A stretch of DNA of 64,000 bases, taken from contig UQYV01000005.1 of assembly GCA_900545245.1 (NCBI GenBank), positions 1 through 64,000 of the forward strand. The letters run 5' to 3'. Source of the DNA: an uncultured Bacteroidales bacterium (GTDB lineage Bacteria > Bacteroidota > Bacteroidia > Bacteroidales > UBA932). Every line of letters begins with the position of its first letter. Position 1 is the stretch's first letter. This document shows, one piece after another, positions 42,578-51,671 of this stretch. The notes beneath the pieces were generated by a model, which had not been told where the DNA came from, ran no database searches, and was given only the letters and a program-made list of their open reading frames with translations. Made by a program: the position numbers and the translations under genes.

Positions 42578-42817
42578 ATGAACTTGAATGAATCGAAGAA
42601 TATGGCGATGACGCCGAAGGGGCTGAGGCTTCTGCTCGCCGGACTGATTGTCATGGCGGCCGGGTATATTCTGATGTGCGGCGGAGCAAGTCACGACCCC
42701 AAGGTCTTCAGTTATGAGATTTTTGACTTTCAGAGGCTTGTCGCGGCTCCGCTTGTGATTATCACCGGAATTGTGGTGGAGATTGTCGCCGTTATGGGCG
42801 TCAGTAAAAAGAAATAA
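42578..42817 (+). CDS. DUF3098 family small membrane protein
   Basis: 79 aa with two transmembrane helices (LRLLLAGLIVMAAGYILMCGG and PLVIITGIVVEIVAVMGV) and the conserved loop between them (DPKVFSYEIFDFQRLVAAP). The family is found almost only between ftsX and uppP in Bacteroidota and has no known function. The start is taken at the ATG 10 nt after the ftsX stop; a TTG three codons earlier is less likely. Confidence 0.88.
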   Translation: MNLNESKNMAMTPKGLRLLLAGLIVMAAGYILMCGGASHDPKVFSYEIFDFQRLVAAPLVIITGIVVEIVAVMGVSKKK

Positions 42818-42819
42818 GA

Positions 42820-43764
42820 ATGGAGTGGTTTGAAGCTATACTTTTGGGACTGTTGCAGGGTTTGACGGAGTTTTTGCCCGTGAGCAGCAGCGGTCATCTG
42901 CAAATCGGAAAAGAATTGCTGGGGATTAAAAACTCCGGCGACCTTGTGTTTGAGGTGGTAGTCCACGCGGCGACGGTGCTGAGTACGATTGTAGTGTTCA
43001 GAAAACAGATTTGGGGACTATTGAAGTCTCTTTTTGTGAAAGACGGACTTTTTCGTAGCATCGCACATCCGTCAAAATTCAATGACGGAACGGACTATGT
43101 GCTGAAAATTCTGCTTTCGATGATACCGGTTTTCATCGTCGGGATGTTCTTCAAGGATGCGGTCGAGGGCCTGTTCGGCTCGTCAATCCATGTGGTGGCA
43201 GGAGCCCTGCTGGTGACGGCGGCGCTGCTTCTGCTCTCTGATAATGCAGGCAAGATTTTTGGACGCTGCTGCCGACGTTGCAAATGCGCGGAGGCTGATG
43301 CGGTCTCTTGTAAAGGCTCAGAGCCTGCAAAAACAACCGATAAATGCGCGGAAGCAACAGAGGTTGTTGAGACTGTCGACAAAGGCACACGCAACGGCAT
43401 TTCCTATTGGCAGGCATTTGTCGTGGGACTCGGACAGGCCATTGCGGTCATCCCGGGGCTTTCCCGTTCCGGCACCACCATTGCGACAGGGTTGCTTTGC
43501 GGAGTGAAACGCGATGTCGTCGCCCAGTTCTCATTCCTGATGGTTCTGATTCCTATTCTCGGTGAGGCTTTCCTTGAAATCGTTGGAGGAGATATGGCAT
43601 CTTCGACTGTCGGAGCGCTTCCTCTGGTTCTGGGTTTCATTTCCGCCTTCGTCGCAGGACTTTTCGCCTGCAAGGTGATGATTGCTCTCGTGAAGAAGAC
43701 GAAACTCGGCTGGTTCGCACTCTACTGTGCAGTTGTTGCCGTTCTTATATTCATTTTCGCATGA
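42820..43764 (+). CDS. uppP: Undecaprenyl-diphosphatase UppP (BacA)
   Basis: 314 aa polytopic membrane enzyme that recycles undecaprenyl pyrophosphate to the monophosphate carrier lipid. Both BacA signatures are present: GLTEFLPVSSSGHL and IPGLSRSGTTIATGLLCG. Most family members are about 265-275 aa; the excess here is a cytosol- or periplasm-exposed insertion (about 145-192) with seven Cys among GRCCRRCKCAE, SCKG and KCAEA. Overlaps lpxH by four bases (ATGA) and follows DUF3098 by two. Confidence 0.95.
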   Translation: MEWFEAILLGLLQGLTEFLPVSSSGHLQIGKELLGIKNSGDLVFEVVVHAATVLSTIVVFRKQIWGLLKSLFVKDGLFRSIAHPSKFNDGTDYVLKILLSMIPVFIVGMFFKDAVEGLFGSSIHVVAGALLVTAALLLLSDNAGKIFGRCCRRCKCAEADAVSCKGSEPAKTTDKCAEATEVVETVDKGTRNGISYWQAFVVGLGQAIAVIPGLSRSGTTIATGLLCGVKRDVVAQFSFLMVLIPILGEAFLEIVGGDMASSTVGALPLVLGFISAFVAGLFACKVMIALVKKTKLGWFALYCAVVAVLIFIFA

Positions 43765-44498
43765 GGCAAAACCTCACATATTTCGTCGCTGACGTTCACC
43801 TCGGCTGTGACGTTCTGAACCCGCAGGATAGGGAGGCGCGTTTCGTGAAGTTTCTCCGCTCTCTTCCGTCGGAGACCGAGAGCCTCTACCTGCTCGGTGA
43901 CATCTGGGATTTCTGGTATGAGTACCGCGACGTCGTTCCCAAAGGCTATGTGCGCGTGTTTGCAGCGCTGCTCGACCTCATCGATCGAGGTGTGAATGTC
44001 TATTTCTTTCGCGGCAATCATGACGTCTGGAGCTATTCCTACTTCGAGTCTCTCGGGATGAAAATGCTTGAGCAGCCCTACATAACGACCATTTCAGGCA
44101 AGGTATTCTGCCTCGGTCACGGCGATGGCCTCGGCCCCGTTCCGCGCGGCTATCGCATCCTTTCCGGCATCTTCCATTGCCGTCCGCTCCAGAAGATTTT
44201 CAGCACGCTGCATCCGTGGTTCGCGTTTCGTCTTGGCAACAGCTGGTCGAAGAACAACCGTCTGAAGCACAAGACCGAATATGTCTTCCGAAACGAGGAC
44301 GAGCCGCTATACAAGTTTGCCGAGTCTTTCGGCGAAACCCGGCACATCGACTACTTCATCTTCGGCCATTTCCACACTCGGGTTGACCTTCGACTTCCGT
44401 GCGGAGCGAATTTCCGCATGGTCAAGGACTGGTTCCGCTCCTCGCCCTACCTCGTCTGGGACGGCCATTCCCTCACCTCCGGGGAGTACGCGGAATGA
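43761..44498 (+). CDS. lpxH: UDP-2,3-diacylglucosamine pyrophosphohydrolase (LpxH-type metallophosphoesterase)
   Basis: 245 aa calcineurin-like phosphoesterase. Metal-binding motifs in order: D11-x-H13 (VADVHLG), LLGDIWDFWYE, FRGNHDVW, GHGDG and FGHFHTR. It hydrolyses UDP-diacylglucosamine to lipid X in lipid A synthesis at the inner-membrane surface. Bacteroidota LpxH proteins look like this and often lie near uppP. Confidence 0.92.
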   Translation: MRQNLTYFVADVHLGCDVLNPQDREARFVKFLRSLPSETESLYLLGDIWDFWYEYRDVVPKGYVRVFAALLDLIDRGVNVYFFRGNHDVWSYSYFESLGMKMLEQPYITTISGKVFCLGHGDGLGPVPRGYRILSGIFHCRPLQKIFSTLHPWFAFRLGNSWSKNNRLKHKTEYVFRNEDEPLYKFAESFGETRHIDYFIFGHFHTRVDLRLPCGANFRMVKDWFRSSPYLVWDGHSLTSGEYAE

Positions 44499-44556
44499 GG
44501 GTTTGGGGGCGGTCGGGGTGTTGGTGTGTCAAAAATCTAAACTTTTATGCCAAATT

Positions 44557-44591
44557 TTTGATAGTGGAATCTGTGATGGTGGCTATATTTG
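44557..44591 (+). promoter_or_regulatory. Promoter of the second G-tract leader and polysaccharide locus
   Basis: TTTG, 23-nt spacer (slightly long), TATATTTG. Transcription would start near 44598, giving a leader of about 270 nt before the first lipoprotein gene. Confidence 0.65.
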
Positions 44592-44614
44592 CAGCGATTA
44601 TTGATAGCACTATT

Positions 44615-44659
44615 ATGAAAGTAATTGTATCACAAGTCACAATGGGGGGGGGATTGTAG
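44615..44659 (+). CDS. Possible leader peptide, closed early by its G9 tract frame
   Basis: ATG frame of 14 codons (MKVIVSQVTMGGGL) that enters a run of nine G and stops at TAG just after it. If the run were one G shorter, the same frame would stay open for 42 codons and stop at TAG 44742-44744, the first base of the hairpin stem. The remaining frame closes within a few codons. This mirrors the leader at 9846, which is open through its tract. Translation is unproven and the peptide has no recognised homologue. Confidence 0.3.
   Translation: MKVIVSQVTMGGGL
44644..44652 (+). repeat. G9 homopolymer in leader ORF
   Basis: Nine consecutive G about 46 nt after the predicted transcription start. 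Same length and similar position as the tract at 9892-9900. Confidence 0.9.
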
Positions 44660-44743
44660 TCTGAACGGCAGATGGAGCGGTTCGGGATACCGTCTTTCAT
44701 TGTCTCTGACAGAATCAGAAAAATCAATTAAATATATTATGTA

Positions 44744-44773
44744 GCCACATCCGTGAAGATTTGCGGATGTGGC
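44744..44773 (+). terminator. Terminator-like hairpin in leader (attenuator candidate)
   Basis: Perfect 10-bp arms GCCACATCCG and CGGATGTGGC with a 10-nt loop, followed by TTTCTG. It lies between the promoter and the first gene of the polysaccharide locus, so it can only act as an attenuator or processing signal. Confidence 0.6.
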
Positions 44774-44865
44774 TTTCTGCGTGTTCACCGGAGCGCGCGG
44801 AGGTCTTTTCGCATATCTGCGCGGTGTGTTTCTCTCTTACGAAAAACAAATTAAACCACACTGTT

Positions 44866-46371
44866 ATGAAAAGAAATCTTCTGAAACTTTTAGTGCTCTG
44901 CTCGCTCGCGGCAATGCCTGCGGTCAGCTGCTCGAAGGATGAACCTAAGGACCCGGGGACTGAAAAACCGGACGACGGCGGCAAGACTGACCCGACTCCG
45001 ACACCTGAACCTGAAAAGGCAGCCATAACCGGCTTCACCCCGGCCGAAGGTGGCGCCGGCACCGAGATTACAATCACCGGAACCAACTTCGGCGAGGATG
45101 TGAATGCCATCACCGTCATAATCAACGGGCGCAAGGTCAAGGCCGAGACCCTCACCGCTTCCGAGGACGGAAAGAGCCAGAGCATCACCTGCAAGGTGCC
45201 CCGCGGGACGACTGACGGCGCGGCGACGGACGCCGAGGTGCGCCTCAGTATAAAGAAGGAAAGCAAGTACGACAACTGTGCGGCCGCCGCGAAGTTCAGG
45301 ATTACCATGCTGTCGAAGGTGGAGACCGTCTGCGGCTACACCGACCCTACCGGAGAGCAGAGAGTGCAGGACGGACCTTTCGAGCAGAGCCTCAACGGGG
45401 CGGGATTCGCGGATTTCATGAACGACATCGTCGTTGATCCGGTTAACCATAACGTGCTTTGGGTGCTTGAGTCATGGGGCAATCTCAGAAAGGTTGACCT
45501 TGCTGCAAAACAGGTGACGACAGTAGCCAAAAGTTCATTCTACACCGGAGACGGCAACATCTACTCGATGGCGTGGCTTGACGAAAATAACCTTCTCGTC
45601 GCCATCTATCAGGACCGCTCGGAAACCGAGGTCGGCATCATGAAGCTCACGAGAGACGGCGACGGCTTCAAGGGTGAGGTTGTCGTGACGGACAAGCTTA
45701 TCCGTGCGATTGCGGTTCATCCGGTCAATCACGAGGTCTATTATCTTCAGGACGGCGATGCCGGAAAGAACGTGAAGAGGTATGACCCTGCGACTGGAGA
45801 AGTTTCAGAGACGCTCTTCCAGTATGACGGCATGCCGCTCGGAGAAAACGAGGACTGGGACGGAATGACCGGAGTCAAGATTGTCTTCCATCCGACCGGG
45901 AACTATGCCTACATCATCCATGCAAAGTCGTCAATCATAATGAAATGCGAATATGACTGGGCTAAAAAGGAACTTCTGACGCAGAACTCATGGGCGGTTG
46001 GCTGCGATTACGGAGGACACCTTGACGGAGTAGGTACGGAAGCCCAGCTCAACAGGCCTTACGGCGGCGTGTTCGTGAAGAACGACTACTATGTTTCCGA
46101 AGGCTTTGAGGACCAATACGATTTCTATGTCGCCGATTCATGGAACGGCTGCATCAGAAAGATCACTCCTGAATATGCCGTGTCAACCTTTGCCGGCCGC
46201 GGAAGCGCCAATGCTCCTGGTGATGTCTGGGTCGGTGACCAGGACGGTGACCTTCGCAAGGAAGCCCGTTTCGCCATTCCGCAGGGCATAACTTATGAGC
46301 CTGCCAGCGGAACATTCTACATCGCCGACCGCCACTACCGTCGCGTGAGGAAGATTACATATCTCGACTAA
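44866..46371 (+). CDS. IPT/TIG and beta-propeller surface lipoprotein
   Basis: 501-aa lipoprotein (MKRNLLKLLVLCSLAAMP, then AVSCSKDEP; Cys about 22). After a Pro/Asp-rich linker there is one IPT/TIG domain (about 50-135; AITGFTPAEGGAGTEITITGTNFG) and then an NHL/six-bladed-propeller-like domain (about 160-500; repeats such as VDPVNHNVLWVLE, VHPVNHEVYYLQD, FHPTGNYAYIIH, YEPASGTFYIADRHYRRVRKI). IPT/TIG lipoproteins commonly serve as surface glycan-binding proteins beside susCD. The start is set at the lipoprotein signal downstream of the hairpin. First gene of the second locus. Confidence 0.85.
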   Translation: MKRNLLKLLVLCSLAAMPAVSCSKDEPKDPGTEKPDDGGKTDPTPTPEPEKAAITGFTPAEGGAGTEITITGTNFGEDVNAITVIINGRKVKAETLTASEDGKSQSITCKVPRGTTDGAATDAEVRLSIKKESKYDNCAAAAKFRITMLSKVETVCGYTDPTGEQRVQDGPFEQSLNGAGFADFMNDIVVDPVNHNVLWVLESWGNLRKVDLAAKQVTTVAKSSFYTGDGNIYSMAWLDENNLLVAIYQDRSETEVGIMKLTRDGDGFKGEVVVTDKLIRAIAVHPVNHEVYYLQDGDAGKNVKRYDPATGEVSETLFQYDGMPLGENEDWDGMTGVKIVFHPTGNYAYIIHAKSSIIMKCEYDWAKKELLTQNSWAVGCDYGGHLDGVGTEAQLNRPYGGVFVKNDYYVSEGFEDQYDFYVADSWNGCIRKITPEYAVSTFAGRGSANAPGDVWVGDQDGDLRKEARFAIPQGITYEPASGTFYIADRHYRRVRKITYLD

Positions 46372-46416
46372 TCTCCTGTGTTTCAGGAAATCGTGGACTG
46401 AAAACGGAATTTGTTC

Positions 46417-49400
46417 ATGGGAATTAAAAGAATCATCGCAACATTGTTTCTGCTGTGCGGCATCCTCGCTTCTGCGGCCGCGCAGCAGAAAATTACGCTG
46501 ACAGGTCTCGTGACCGACACGAAAAAGGAACCGCTCATCGGCGCCGGAGTCGTGGTCAAAGGCTCGGTCGGCAACTACGCCATAACTGACCTCGACGGCC
46601 GCTTCACGCTCGAAATGGAGCCCTACAACCGCATCGAGGTCTCTTTCCTCGGCTTCAAGACCAAGGAACTGCTCATCAAGGAAGAGAAATATGTGGAGGT
46701 AACTCTTGAGGAGGACGTGTCCCTCGCCATCGACGAGGTCGTCGTGACCGCCAGCGGTGCCCAGCGCAAGCTCACCCAGACAGGTGCCGTGACCCCCGTG
46801 AGCGTCGATGCGCTCAAGACATCCGCCACGGGAAGCATCACCAACTCCCTCGCCGGAAACGCACCGGGCATCATCGCCCGCCAGACAAGCGGACAGCCGG
46901 GCTACAATGTCTCCGAATTCTGGATTCGAGGCATCTCCACCTTCGGCGCCGGCTCAAGTGCGCTTGTGCTCGTGGATGGCTTCGAGCGTGACCTGAACCA
47001 GCTCAACGTGGAGGACATAGAATCTTTCTCCGTGCTCAAGGACGCTTCCGAGACGGCCATTTACGGCTCTCGCGGAGCGAACGGCGTCGTGCTCATCACC
47101 ACCAAGCGCGGCAACGAGGGCAAGGTAAACATCGACGCGAAGTTCGAGACAGTCTATAACACGCGCACCTACACGCCTGAGTTCGCGGACGGTGTGACTT
47201 ACTCCCAGATGGTGAACGAGGCTCTCACGACCCGAAACCAGGAGCCTTACTACACGAGCGAGGAACTCGGAATCATCGCGGCCGGAACAGACCCTGACCG
47301 GCTTCCGAACACGGACTGGATGAAGCTCCTGATGAAGGACGGTGCGATGAGCTACCGGGGCTCGATTAACATCAACGGTGGCGGCCAGAACGCGCGCTAC
47401 TACCTCTCCGCCAGCTACCTCAACGAGGGCGGTATGTACAATGTCGACAAGAACCTCAAGAGCCGCTACAACACCAACGCCAACAACGAGAAGTGGAACT
47501 ACCGCATGAACGCGGACGTGAACATAACCCCGACGACCCTTCTCCAGATGGGTGTGGGCGGTATGTATCAGAAACTTGACGAGTCGGGTTCCACGTCTTC
47601 GGAGATTTGGAGCTCGCTCATCGGGCAGACCCCGGTTTCGGTTCCGGCAATTTATTCCAACGGGCTCTATCCGGGAATGAAGGTCGGCGACGAGACCTAT
47701 TCCGAGGTGAAGGTCAATCCGTGGATCCGCTCCACCCAGACCGGATACACCCAGCAGTGGTGGAACCGCATCCAGACCAACTTCACCCTCACGCAGGACT
47801 TCAAGTTCATCACCGAAGGGCTCAAGTTCGTCGGCCGCTTCGGATTCGACACCAACAACTACAACCAGATTCGCCGCTACAAGATGCCGGAGCTCTGGAA
47901 GGCAAAGCGCTACCGCGAGCTTGACGGCACCCTGCTCTTCAACAGGATTGACAAGCCGGTCGAGATGAGCCAGACTTCCTACAGCAGCGGCGACAGGAAG
48001 GTCTATCTTGAGGCCGAGCTCCGCTACGACAGGATTTTCGGCGACGGGCACAATGTCAGCGGACTTCTCAAATATCTCCAGGACTCCACGACCGAGACCA
48101 TGTCCACCGACGGAGCGGATATGAAGAAGGCCCTCGCCCGCAGGCATCAGGGACTTGTCGGACGCGCGGCATACAACTGGAAATACCGCTATTTCGTCAA
48201 CTTCAACTTCGGCTACACCGGTTCCGAGAACTTCGCCACCGGCAGCAAGTTCGGCTTCTTTCCAGCTGTCTCAGTGGCATGGAACCTTGCCGAGGAGCCG
48301 TGGCTCAGGAAGCTTCTCCCTTGGATGAGCATGACCAAGCTCCGCTATTCATGGGGACGGGTCGGAAACGACCAGCTGATGGACTCGAACGGCAACAGCC
48401 TGCGTTTCCCCTACATGTACACTCTCGGCTACCTCAAGGGCTACCAGTGGTCGGACTTCACCCAGAGCAACATCTACGACGGCAGCGGCATCGGCTACAC
48501 CGGCACGGCTCCCGTTCCTCTCGTGACATGGGAAATCGCCGTGAAGCACGACGTCGGACTTGACCTCGCGTGGTTCAACGACAAGTTCACGATGACGGTT
48601 GACTGGTTCCGCGAGACCCGTACTGGCATCTTCCTCAAGAGAAGCTACCTCCCGGGCACGGTGGGGCAGGATGTCGAAGTCTATGGAAACGTCGGCGCGG
48701 CCCTTTCGACCGGCCTTGACGGCAACTTCGCCTTCAAGCAGATGCTCGGTCCGGTGGAGATGACCCTCAGGGGCAACATGACATACACCCGCAACGAGGT
48801 TCTTGAGAAGGACGAGGGATATGCGGTCTATCCGTACCAGCAGGAAAAGGGCTACCGAATCAATCAGGCGAAGGGTCTGATTGCGCTCGGCCTCTTCAAG
48901 GACTATGACGACATCCGCACCAGTCCAAAGCAGACTTTCGGAACATACCAGCCGGGTGACATCAAGTACAAGGACGTGAACGGCGACGGCGTGATTGACG
49001 AGGGCGACTATGTTGCAATCGGAACCACAACCGTGCCTTCGCTCATCTACGGAGCCGGTCTTTCGCTCCGCTGGAACGGAATTGATTTCAACATGCACTT
49101 CCAGGGCGCGGGCAAGTCTTCGTTCTTCATCAACGGTCCGGGCGTGTATGCCTTCAGCCAGGGAGAATGGGGAAATGTCCTCAAGTCCGTGGCGGAATCC
49201 GACAGGTGGATTTCAAAGGACATATCTGGAACCGAGGCTACGGAGAACCCGAACGCGTCATATCCACGGCTTTCATACGGCGGAAACGCAAACAACTACC
49301 GCCCATCGACCTACTGGCTCCGCGACGGCTCATATCTCCGTCTCAAGACCCTCGAAATCGGATATACCCTTCCAAAACAGATTGTCAGCAAGGCGAAGAT

Positions 49401-49545
49401 GAGCGATCTGCGTTTCTTCATCATCGGCTCGAATCTTCTGACATTCTCGAAGTTCAAGCTCTGGGATCCGGAGCTCGGAAGTTCGGACGGCGCGGCATAT
49501 CCGCTCACGAAGTCCGTGACTGTCGGGCTTAACGTTAAATTCTAA
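46417..49545 (+). CDS. SusC/RagA-family TonB-dependent transporter
   Basis: 1042 aa. Signal peptide (MGIKRIIATLFLLCGILAS), carboxypeptidase-regulatory-like domain (about 28-105; LTGLVTDTKKEPLIGAGVVV), plug with IDEVVVTASG, FWIRGISTFG, ALVLVDGFER and ETAIYGSRGANGVVLITTKRG, then a barrel ending in VTVGLNVKF. The motif VDGFERDLNQLN is typical of the SusC subgroup with the long plug. The start is at ATG, two codons after an unlikely TTG. It lies 45 nt after the IPT/TIG gene and 18 nt before susD. Confidence 0.96.
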   Translation: MGIKRIIATLFLLCGILASAAAQQKITLTGLVTDTKKEPLIGAGVVVKGSVGNYAITDLDGRFTLEMEPYNRIEVSFLGFKTKELLIKEEKYVEVTLEEDVSLAIDEVVVTASGAQRKLTQTGAVTPVSVDALKTSATGSITNSLAGNAPGIIARQTSGQPGYNVSEFWIRGISTFGAGSSALVLVDGFERDLNQLNVEDIESFSVLKDASETAIYGSRGANGVVLITTKRGNEGKVNIDAKFETVYNTRTYTPEFADGVTYSQMVNEALTTRNQEPYYTSEELGIIAAGTDPDRLPNTDWMKLLMKDGAMSYRGSININGGGQNARYYLSASYLNEGGMYNVDKNLKSRYNTNANNEKWNYRMNADVNITPTTLLQMGVGGMYQKLDESGSTSSEIWSSLIGQTPVSVPAIYSNGLYPGMKVGDETYSEVKVNPWIRSTQTGYTQQWWNRIQTNFTLTQDFKFITEGLKFVGRFGFDTNNYNQIRRYKMPELWKAKRYRELDGTLLFNRIDKPVEMSQTSYSSGDRKVYLEAELRYDRIFGDGHNVSGLLKYLQDSTTETMSTDGADMKKALARRHQGLVGRAAYNWKYRYFVNFNFGYTGSENFATGSKFGFFPAVSVAWNLAEEPWLRKLLPWMSMTKLRYSWGRVGNDQLMDSNGNSLRFPYMYTLGYLKGYQWSDFTQSNIYDGSGIGYTGTAPVPLVTWEIAVKHDVGLDLAWFNDKFTMTVDWFRETRTGIFLKRSYLPGTVGQDVEVYGNVGAALSTGLDGNFAFKQMLGPVEMTLRGNMTYTRNEVLEKDEGYAVYPYQQEKGYRINQAKGLIALGLFKDYDDIRTSPKQTFGTYQPGDIKYKDVNGDGVIDEGDYVAIGTTTVPSLIYGAGLSLRWNGIDFNMHFQGAGKSSFFINGPGVYAFSQGEWGNVLKSVAESDRWISKDISGTEATENPNASYPRLSYGGNANNYRPSTYWLRDGSYLRLKTLEIGYTLPKQIVSKAKMSDLRFFIIGSNLLTFSKFKLWDPELGSSDGAAYPLTKSVTVGLNVKF

Positions 49546-49563
49546 GGAGGGGAGATTATTGAC

Positions 49564-51660
49564 ATGAAGACATTTAGCAGAATTTTCATACCGGCGGCGC
49601 TTGCCGTCATCGGGGCGGGAAGCCTCGCGTCATGCTCGTTCCTTGAAGTTGACAAGTATTTCGACGAGCAGCTGACAATAGAGAAGGTCTTCTCGAACAA
49701 GGACTACACCGAGAACTGGCTGAACAACACGTTCTCGTACATGAACTATGTGGTCGATGTGTCCAACCAGTTCGGAACCGTGGAGAACTTCGCGGACGAT
49801 CTCTGCTTCAACGGCAGCGAATACACGAAGTTCAAGACCGTCTCATACGACGAGAGCTATCGCCAGAAGACATGGACATATTGCTGGCAGGGAATAAACA
49901 AGGCCTGCGTGTTCATCGCGCACATCGACGGCAACACGGCTGTTTCCGAGGCGGAACGCGCCGACTACAAGGCCCAGGCCCGTTTCGCCCGTGCCTACTA
50001 CTATTGGGCTCTCCTGCGCAAGTACGGCCCGATTCCGCTTCTTCCGGAGGAGGGTGCGGACTATTCGGACAGCTACGACAACCTCTCCATTCCCCGCCGC
50101 AGCTACGAGGAGTGCGCGGAATACATCGCTTCCGAGTTTGCCCTTGCGGCCGCCGGCCTTCCTCTGAGGAGGGACGCGACCAATGCCGCCCGTCCGACGC
50201 GCGGCGCGGCTCTCGCCTACCGTGCGAAGGTGCTTCTCTATGAGGCAAGTCCTCTCGCCAACGGCAACGACGACGCCTACGCGCAGAGACTGCTTGACGA
50301 TCAGGGAAACAGACTGCTTTCTCAGAATTATGACGAAAGCAAATGGGCGAAGGCTGCGGCAGCAGCCCGTGACGTGATAGAACTTGGACAATATGACCTC
50401 TACACTGCAAAGCGCAGGAACTCGGCCAATTCGGACTATGAGCCGAAGACCGTGACTCCGTTCAACGACGGGGAGTTCTACAGTCAGAACTGGCCGGACG
50501 GCTATGCTGACATCGACCCGTTCGAGTCCTACCGCTCGCTGTTCAACGGAGCGGTGAAGCTCAACGACAATCCGGAGATTATCTTCTCCCGCGGAAAGAA
50601 CGGCGCGAACGGCTGGAACGCGGCGGAACAGGAGCAGGAGGCATACGACCTTGCATATTTCATTCATGAGATGCTTCCTGTCGCTGCCGGCGGCTCAAAC
50701 TGCATCTCGATTACTCAGAAACAGTGCGACGCCTACTATATGTATGACGGCAGGGACCTTCCGGGCAAGGACAGCGAACTCGGCAGGGGCGACGGCTCGG
50801 CAAGGCCGGGGATGCTCTCCGACTCCGAGGCAGCAAACCTCAGCTACTCTCCGCAGCTCGGAACGAACGCCGAGGTGAGGAAGAACATCTCCAAGCAGTA
50901 TGCCAACCGCGAGCCGCGCTTCTATGCGAGCGTTGCCTACAACGGTTCCGTGTGGTACCGCAACAGCGAGGTCTATACGACTCCGCAGCCGCTCACTTCC
51001 AAGCAGTGCTGGTACTACCGCGACAACGTGAACGGAAAGAAGGCGGGAACATCCTCATGGCCTCTGACCGGAATAGGCTTCAAGAAATATGTCCATCCAC
51101 AGGACTCGAACCTGACTTCGGACTCCAAGATTCTTGACAAGGCCGAGCCTGCGATAAGGTATGCCGACATCCTGCTCTGCTACGCCGAGGCCCTCAACGA
51201 ACTTGACGGCTCCTACAGCGTTCTTTCTTGGGACGGCAAGCAGACCTACACCATAAGCCGCAGCATCACGGAGCTCGAAAGGGGAATCCACCCCGTGAGA
51301 ATCCGTGCCGGTCTGCCGGACTTCGCCGACGAGGTTTATGGCGACAAGGTCCTTTTCCGCGAAAAGCTCAAGAGGGAACGCCAGATCGAGCTTCTCGGCG
51401 AGTGCCAGCGCTACTACGACCTTCGCCGCTGGAAGGATGCCGAGAAGGAGACGATAGACCCGATTTACGGCTGCAACATGAACATCGCGCAGTCCGGTTC
51501 CAACTCTTCCGAGGCAAGGCTCCTGTTCCATACTCCCGTGGAGATTCCTTCCGTGCCGGCGGTATTCGTCGAGAAGTCATATTTCTGGCCTTTCGCGAAG
51601 GATGAACTCAAGCGCAACAAGCGTCTGACGCAGAATCCGGGATGGAACGTAAACGACTAA
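49564..51660 (+). CDS. SusD/RagB-family glycan-binding lipoprotein
   Basis: 698-aa lipoprotein (LASCSFLEVDKYFD). TPR-like helices with YKAQARFARAYYYWALLRKYGPIPLL, and the C-terminal signature LLGECQRYYDLRRWKDAEK with the end RLTQNPGW. Long for the family, with the extra length in the middle. Partner of the SusC encoded 18 nt upstream. An AAGGAGG sequence lies at its expected ribosome-binding position, more Shine-Dalgarno-like than most genes here. Confidence 0.95.
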   Translation: MKTFSRIFIPAALAVIGAGSLASCSFLEVDKYFDEQLTIEKVFSNKDYTENWLNNTFSYMNYVVDVSNQFGTVENFADDLCFNGSEYTKFKTVSYDESYRQKTWTYCWQGINKACVFIAHIDGNTAVSEAERADYKAQARFARAYYYWALLRKYGPIPLLPEEGADYSDSYDNLSIPRRSYEECAEYIASEFALAAAGLPLRRDATNAARPTRGAALAYRAKVLLYEASPLANGNDDAYAQRLLDDQGNRLLSQNYDESKWAKAAAAARDVIELGQYDLYTAKRRNSANSDYEPKTVTPFNDGEFYSQNWPDGYADIDPFESYRSLFNGAVKLNDNPEIIFSRGKNGANGWNAAEQEQEAYDLAYFIHEMLPVAAGGSNCISITQKQCDAYYMYDGRDLPGKDSELGRGDGSARPGMLSDSEAANLSYSPQLGTNAEVRKNISKQYANREPRFYASVAYNGSVWYRNSEVYTTPQPLTSKQCWYYRDNVNGKKAGTSSWPLTGIGFKKYVHPQDSNLTSDSKILDKAEPAIRYADILLCYAEALNELDGSYSVLSWDGKQTYTISRSITELERGIHPVRIRAGLPDFADEVYGDKVLFREKLKRERQIELLGECQRYYDLRRWKDAEKETIDPIYGCNMNIAQSGSNSSEARLLFHTPVEIPSVPAVFVEKSYFWPFAKDELKRNKRLTQNPGWNVND

Positions 51661-51671
51661 TCTGTAACATA

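Noticed and set aside
46954..48147. Long antisense frame opposite susC, plus others opposite GH97 and susD genes
   Set aside because: High-GC coding sequence produces long antisense frames; their translations are Val/Arg/Leu-rich without motifs, signals or start context.
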